Source: Myxococcota bacterium (GTDB lineage: Bacteria > Myxococcota_A > UBA9160 > UBA6930). From it: a stretch of DNA of 64,000 bases. Both the position numbers and the translations under genes were made by a program. The notes beneath the pieces are model-generated. The model worked only from the letters and a program-made list of their open reading frames with translations. It was not told the DNA's origin and searched no databases. Shown piece by piece: positions 59,365 through 64,000 of this stretch (position 1 is its first letter; the number at the start of each line of letters is the position of its first letter). The stretch is from positions 34,568 to 98,567 of the forward strand of contig JANQFK010000043.1 in assembly GCA_028277885.1 (NCBI GenBank). Reading direction: 5' to 3'.

Positions 59365-61776
59365 TCAGCCCACCTCCACCAGCGCGAGCCGGTCGCCCCA
59401 GCGCGCCTCCACGGCCCGGGCCAGGGCCGGGGAGCGCCGCAGCCCGGGGTCGCGGCGCACGGTCCCGAGAGCGGCCTCCCGGGCCACGGAGACGAGGCGG
59501 GCGTCGCGGATCAGGTCGGCCATGCGCAGGTCCGGGAGCCGGCCGTGCTGGCGCGTGCCGAGGAACTCGCCGGGCCCGCGGATGCGCAGGTCGGCGTCGG
59601 CGATCCGGAAGCCGTCGGTGGTCTCGAGCATGGCGCGCAGGCGGGCCTCGCTGTCCTCGGTGGAGGAGCGGGCCACGAGCAGGCAGGTGCCCGGCGCGTC
59701 GCCGCGCCCCACCCGGCCGCGCAGCTGGTGGAGCTGGGCCAGGCCGAAGCGCTCGGCGTGGTCCACCACCATCAGGCTGGCGCGGGGCACGTCCACGCCG
59801 ACCTCGATCACCGTGGTCGAGACCAGCAGCCGGGTCTCGCCCGCCTCGAAGCGCGCCATGGCGGCGGCGCGGTCCGCCGCCGAGAGCCGCCCGTGGACCA
59901 GGTCGACGCCCACCTCGGGGAAGGCGGCGCGGATGCGCTCGGCCTGCTCGGTGGCGGCGCGCAGGTCGAGCTTCTCGCTCTCCTCCACCAGCGGGTAGAC
60001 GACGTAGACCTGCTCGCCGCGCTCGAGGGTGGCCCGGATCCACTCCATCACCCGCGCCCCCTCCCCGGGCCGCAGCACGTCGGTCACCACGGGCTCGCGG
60101 CCCGGCGGCAGCTCGTCGATCACCGAGAGGTCGAGGTCGCCGTAGAGGGTGAGGGCCAGGGTGCGCGGGATCGGCGTCGCGGTCATGACGAGGGTGTGGG
60201 GCGAGACGCCGCCGCGGGTCTTCCCCGAGAGCGCCTTGCGCTGGAGCACGCCGAAGCGGTGCTGCTCGTCCACGATCGCCAGGGCGAGACGCGCGAACGC
60301 GACGTCCTGCTGCACCAGGGCGTGGGTGCCCACCACGAGGTCCACCTCCCCCGCCGCGAGCCCGGCCCGCACGCCGTCGCTCTCGGTGCGCGGCATGGAG
60401 GCGGTGAGCCGGGCCACCCGCACGCCCGGCTTCGCCGCGGCGGCGAGCTTGCGCAGCGTCCGCTCGTGCTGCTCGGCGAGCAGCTCCGTGGGCGCCATCA
60501 GCGCGGTCTGGTGGCGGTTCGCCGCCACCGCGACGGCGGCGAGGAACGCCACCGCGGTCTTGCCGCTGCCCACGTCCCCCTGGAGCAGGCGGTTCATGGG
60601 GTGGGGCCGCGCGAGGTCCGCGCGGATCTCCGACCAGGCGCGCTCCTGGGCCGCGGTGAGGCGGAAGGGCAGCGCGTCCGGGGCGGAGACGACGCCCGCG
60701 CGCTCCACGTCGAGGGCGATGCCCGGCTCCGCGGCGCGCGCCGCGTGACGCAGCGCGAGCCCGGTCTCGAGCAGGTAGAGCTCCTCGAGGACGAGCCGCT
60801 CGTGGGCGCGGGTGGCGTGGCCGCGCAGGGCCTCGACGTCCTCGAGCGGTCCGTCGGGCGAGAGCGCGTGGATCGTGCGCAGCGCGTCCGGAACGCTCGG
60901 CAGGCCGCGCTCCGCCACCAGGCGCGGCGGCAGGTGGCCCTCCACGAGGTCGGCGGCGCGCGCCACCGCGGTGGCGACGGCGCGGCGCAGGGTCCGCGGC
61001 GGGAAGCCCTCCGGCGCCGCGTAGTCGGGCACCACGGCGGGGCCCCGGGCGGCCTCGGCGCCCTCGGCCAGGATCTCGACCTCGGGGTGGATCAGCTCCT
61101 TGGCGAAGCGGTAGCGGCGCACGTCGCCGGTGGCGAGGAGCCGCACGCCCTTGCGCAGCCGGCCGTGGAGCGCCTCGGCGCCCCGGAACCACTTGAGGTT
61201 CACGGTGCCGGTGTCGTCCCCGAGCACGACCTGGAAGGTGCGCCGGCCGCGGCCCCGGAAGGCCCGCGGCATCGACCAGTCCGCCACGCGCACCTCGCCG
61301 GCGAAGGTGGCGCGCCGGCCCACCTCGAGCTCCCCGATCGTCGTGAGGCGGCGCCGGTCGTCGTAGCGCACCGGCAGGTGGAAGAGCAGGTCGAGCACGC
61401 TCCCGAGGCCCCGCCGGGCGAGGCTCTCGGCGCGCTTGGGCCCGACCCCAGGCAGCTCCGCCACCGGCGCGGCCAGCGCGGCCTCGGCGGCGCCGGGGCG
61501 CGTCAGGGGCTCGGTGCCGGCGAGGGCGCGCTCCACGGCGGCGCGGCGGTCCTCGGCGGCGAGCGGCTTGGCGAAGAGCTTGGCCACGCCGGCGAACACG
61601 CGTTGCCACTCGGGGGGAATGGCGAGCCCCCGCGCCCGCTCCGCCGCCGCCGCCACCGTGGCCTCGAGCTCGTGGACGCGGTCGGCCTTGGAGAAGTCGG
61701 CGGCGGCGAACTCGAGGGGGCCGCGGACCGCGGCCAGGGCCGCCGCGAAGGGACTCTCTTCCCGCGAGACCGCCAT
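59365..61776 (-). CDS. recG: ATP-dependent DNA helicase RecG
   Basis: 803 residues. An N-terminal region of about 110 residues specific to some lineages, helix-hairpin-like LPGVGPKRAESLARRGL and wedge OB fold (FRGRGRRTFQVVLGDDTGTVNLKWF), then helicase motifs: LLQGDVGSGKTAVAFLA near 396, APTELLAEQH, DEQHRFGV near 502, TATPIPRTLAL, and RVGRGDAPGTCLLV. It reverses stalled replication forks and processes branched DNA. Immediately downstream of carB with a 7-base gap. ATG at 61776. Confidence 0.96.
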   Translation of the reverse strand: MAVSREESPFAAALAAVRGPLEFAAADFSKADRVHELEATVAAAAERARGLAIPPEWQRVFAGVAKLFAKPLAAEDRRAAVERALAGTEPLTRPGAAEAALAAPVAELPGVGPKRAESLARRGLGSVLDLLFHLPVRYDDRRRLTTIGELEVGRRATFAGEVRVADWSMPRAFRGRGRRTFQVVLGDDTGTVNLKWFRGAEALHGRLRKGVRLLATGDVRRYRFAKELIHPEVEILAEGAEAARGPAVVPDYAAPEGFPPRTLRRAVATAVARAADLVEGHLPPRLVAERGLPSVPDALRTIHALSPDGPLEDVEALRGHATRAHERLVLEELYLLETGLALRHAARAAEPGIALDVERAGVVSAPDALPFRLTAAQERAWSEIRADLARPHPMNRLLQGDVGSGKTAVAFLAAVAVAANRHQTALMAPTELLAEQHERTLRKLAAAAKPGVRVARLTASMPRTESDGVRAGLAAGEVDLVVGTHALVQQDVAFARLALAIVDEQHRFGVLQRKALSGKTRGGVSPHTLVMTATPIPRTLALTLYGDLDLSVIDELPPGREPVVTDVLRPGEGARVMEWIRATLERGEQVYVVYPLVEESEKLDLRAATEQAERIRAAFPEVGVDLVHGRLSAADRAAAMARFEAGETRLLVSTTVIEVGVDVPRASLMVVDHAERFGLAQLHQLRGRVGRGDAPGTCLLVARSSTEDSEARLRAMLETTDGFRIADADLRIRGPGEFLGTRQHGRLPDLRMADLIRDARLVSVAREAALGTVRRDPGLRRSPALARAVEARWGDRLALVEVG

Positions 61777-61783
61777 GGGAGCC

Positions 61784-64000
<2,217 letters not shown>

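Overview
The window is very GC-rich, densely packed DNA from a Gram-negative bacterium, probably of deltaproteobacterial grade (Myxococcota or Desulfobacterota-like). Supporting signs are a type IV pilus retraction-type ATPase, a lysine/arginine-repeat histone H1-like protein, a Wza/Wzc-type exopolysaccharide (EPS) locus, LolCDE-like machinery with outer-membrane barrels, and a K+-independent-type proton pyrophosphatase. The assignment is an inference; no rRNA or tRNA was seen. GTG starts are common, and many adjacent genes overlap by GTGA or TGATG, so most operons look translationally coupled.

Layout. 1-2.3 kb: a pilus ATPase (5' cut by the window edge) followed by a histidine-kinase-like protein whose phospho-acceptor histidine is replaced by arginine. 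2.5-6.9 kb: rpoZ, the H1-like repeat protein, a 30-residue COX24-domain protein, a TPR protein, an acyl-CoA synthetase and khpA. 7.2-8.7 kb: an ABC-2 exporter pair on the plus strand. 8.7-26.6 kb: one nearly unbroken minus-strand unit of 16 genes. It starts with EPS export, chain-length and polymerase genes and glycosyltransferases. It ends with a six-gene module: PF14907-type nucleotidyltransferase, PqqD-like chaperone, radical SAM/SPASM enzyme, a 58-residue peptide that looks like a RiPP precursor, an HprK-related kinase and a Sec11-like S26 peptidase. This module, with the convergent ABC exporter beside it, is the best candidate for an undescribed system.

26.9-32 kb: a GH38 alpha-mannosidase, mgtE and a tandem thioredoxin-fold protein. 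32-38.1 kb: a TetR-controlled operon with a LolA-like protein, two FtsX/LolC-type permeases, a LolD-type ATPase and an outer-membrane barrel, behind a clear palindromic operator. 38.2-41.5 kb: small genes mixed with two frame-disrupted genes (an HslV/proteasome-like Ntn hydrolase and a short membrane protein), flanked by dispersed palindromic repeats. 41.5-48.8 kb: an alaC-hom-thrC-ribE-tandem protease operon. 48.9-56.6 kb: an amino-acid permease, hppA, a ThDP enzyme, an alkaline-phosphatase-fold protein and a ZnT9-like CDF transporter. 56.7-64 kb: a leuA-like gene behind a leucine-type attenuator (Leu-rich leader peptide, mutually exclusive hairpins), then ridA, an alpha/beta hydrolase, recG and the 3' part of carB.

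A dispersed repeat family (eight copies found) made of two to four small hairpins sits at gene ends throughout. Its edges carry CTAG, which supplies or touches the stop codon of several genes, and in two places genes read through it and gain a repeat-encoded C-terminus.
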